Of a stretch of DNA of 13,457 nt, positions 12,578 through 13,457 are shown one piece after another (position 1 is the stretch's first letter; every line of letters starts with the position of its first letter). The position numbers and the translations under genes are program-made. The notes beneath the pieces were generated by a model that was given only the letters and a program-made list of their open reading frames with translations, did not search any database and was not told where the DNA came from. The stretch comes from Desulfobacterales bacterium (lineage in GTDB: Bacteria; Desulfobacterota; DSM-4660; Desulfatiglandales; Desulfatiglandaceae), in assembly GCA_022013615.1 (NCBI GenBank), contig JAKLQB010000416.1, positions 1 through 13,457 of the forward strand, in the 5' to 3' direction.

Positions 12578-13427
12578 ATGAGAGATGTTATGCAAGATAT
12601 CTTTAAAATTATAAAAGATAACAAACAAAGGGAAGAGAATAAAAAAACCATTTCCATTGGTATTGATTTCCAAATTGCCGGCAGGGAGATCTGTTGCCCT
12701 GTTTCAAAAATTGCCACTCATACGAGGATTTAGTCGTTGAGGTGGGGGGAATCAAAAGAAATTTGGAGTGCATTCTTGTGGAATCAAAAACGCACTTTAA
12801 AGGATCTGCACCAAAAGGTGATTCAGGATTTGAGCCTGAAATGTCTGCAGAAGAGACCTGGCCAATCCTGGCTGGAATTAAAGATGAGTCTATCTTTGTA
12901 GAACGTTTTAACAGCCTGGGTGATACGAAGAGAAGGGAAGTGGCTGAATACGTTCTTAGTAAATGCAATATTTTTTCGGGAAGAGGGTCTGTTTTTTCTG
13001 CCCGGTATAATAATGGAACGGGATATATGGAATGAACGGACATATTTTAATTTCTTCAAAACGAATCTGGTGATATTGTAAATCTTATTCAGATTGCGAG
13101 GAGCATAACTGAGCAGGTACAGGGGGGCAAGCCCTGAAAGAAAAAGAGACAGAGCTGGAGATCAAAGCTAAGAATCTTGAGGAATCAAATCTAAACGATA
13201 TTGTCTCGCCATTTTCACGCAGACGTTCCACCAGATATTTGAACCTCACTCCCTCGGAGATTCAAATATCAAACCTTATAAGGTAGGGCAAAACCACAAA
13301 AGATATAGCAACTCACTTAAACATATCCAGTAAGACCATTGAGGGTCATAGAAAGAATATCAGAAAGAAACTTGGAATAAAAAACAAAAAGGCTAATCTC
13401 AGCACTTACCTCCAGTCTATCCAATAA
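12578..13427 (+). pseudogene. Decayed LuxR-type HTH transcriptional regulator
   Basis: Rightward remnant readable in three successive frames. Frame 1, 12578-12733: MRDVMQDIFKIIKDNKQREE onward to CCPVSKIAT. A one-base loss near 12712-12716 shifts to frame 2 (SYEDLVVEVGGIKRNLECI... EMSAEETWPIL... SGRGSVFSARYNNGTGYME). Frame 2 meets TGA at 13033 and TAA at 13048 but continues sensibly as FLQNESGDIVNLIQIARSITEQ, a PAS C-terminal-like segment. A second shift at the G-run 13122-13127 enters frame 3: ALKEKETELEIKAKNLEE, SNLNDIVSPFSRR, LNLTPSEIQISNLIR, then TAG at 13284. After it comes a LuxR-type helix-turn-helix ([35 protein letters not shown]) to TAA 13425. The helix-turn-helix call is secure; the rest rests on partial recognition of this PAS/LuxR class. 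The linker between KNLEE and SNLND looks internally deleted. The 113-codon open stretch 12694-13035 could be mistaken for a gene. Confidence 0.8.
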
Positions 13428-13449
13428 TGGGTGAAATTCATACCCATTA
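13425..13449. repeat. Hairpin overlapping the natural stop codon of the LuxR-type remnant
   Basis: TAATGGGT (13425-13432) and ACCCATTA (13442-13449) form a perfect 8-bp stem with loop GAAATTCAT. It is followed by C's, not T's, so an intrinsic terminator is doubtful. It could be an operator-type palindrome or a transcript-end hairpin. Confidence 0.55.
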
Positions 13450-13457
13450 CCCCCCCC

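Noticed and set aside
12694..13035. 113-codon plus-strand frame as an independent gene
   Set aside because: Sensible protein continues on both sides of it in the same or shifted frames, ending in a LuxR helix-turn-helix, so it is better read as the middle of one broken gene.
13284..13286. Amber codon read as pyrrolysine or by suppression
   Set aside because: Two frameshifts and two other stops occur in the same gene, so ordinary decay explains it.

Overview
The window looks like chromosomal DNA of a sulfate-reducer-like member of the Desulfobacterota (former Deltaproteobacteria). This placement is an inference. It rests on the dense set of Cache-type sensor kinases and receiver-only response regulators, the DASS-type anion transporters, moderate base composition with strong AGGAGG-type ribosome binding sites, REP-like CCCGC/GCGGG hairpins, and the remnant of a LuxR-type regulator whose C-terminus ([15 protein letters not shown]) is of a kind I associate with that group.

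Layout. From about 12.1 kb down to position 1, everything is transcribed leftward (minus strand) in one tight array of twelve genes. In order of transcription: receiver-only regulator (12090-11659), receiver-only regulator (11648-11247), DASS transporter (11213-9633), soluble REC-histidine kinase (9633-8428), receiver-only regulator (8412-7969), membrane Cache histidine kinase (7941-6256), receiver-only regulator (6158-5703), second DASS transporter (5588-3738), an unannotated 55-aa single-span membrane protein (3722-3555), a Yip1-family membrane protein (3511-2957), a receiver fused to a CBS pair (2930-2028), and a Cache-PAS-histidine kinase cut by the window edge (1924 to below 1). Gaps are mostly 10-45 nt, with three wider gaps of about 100 nt at 6159-6255, 5589-5702 and 1925-2027.

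How the parts may work together. There are three histidine kinases (two with periplasmic Cache sensors, one soluble), six receiver domains and two transporters. No recognisable DNA-binding, sigma-54-activator, cyclic-di-GMP or other enzymatic output domain is present. The simplest reading is a phosphorelay or protein-interaction network that senses an organic or inorganic anion and acts on transport, rather than a classic sensor/transcription-factor pair. Both transporters are unusual: each has an extra soluble segment between TM1 and TM2, predicted periplasmic, and each lacks the canonical SNT cation/substrate motifs in both repeat halves.

The right flank (12110-13457) differs. A roughly 470-bp intergenic region carries three CCCGC...GCGGG hairpins and must contain the promoter of the leftward array. 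Beyond it, on the plus strand, lies a decayed LuxR-type HTH regulator (12578-13427) with two frameshifts, three in-frame stops and a probable internal deletion. A hairpin overlaps its natural stop codon.
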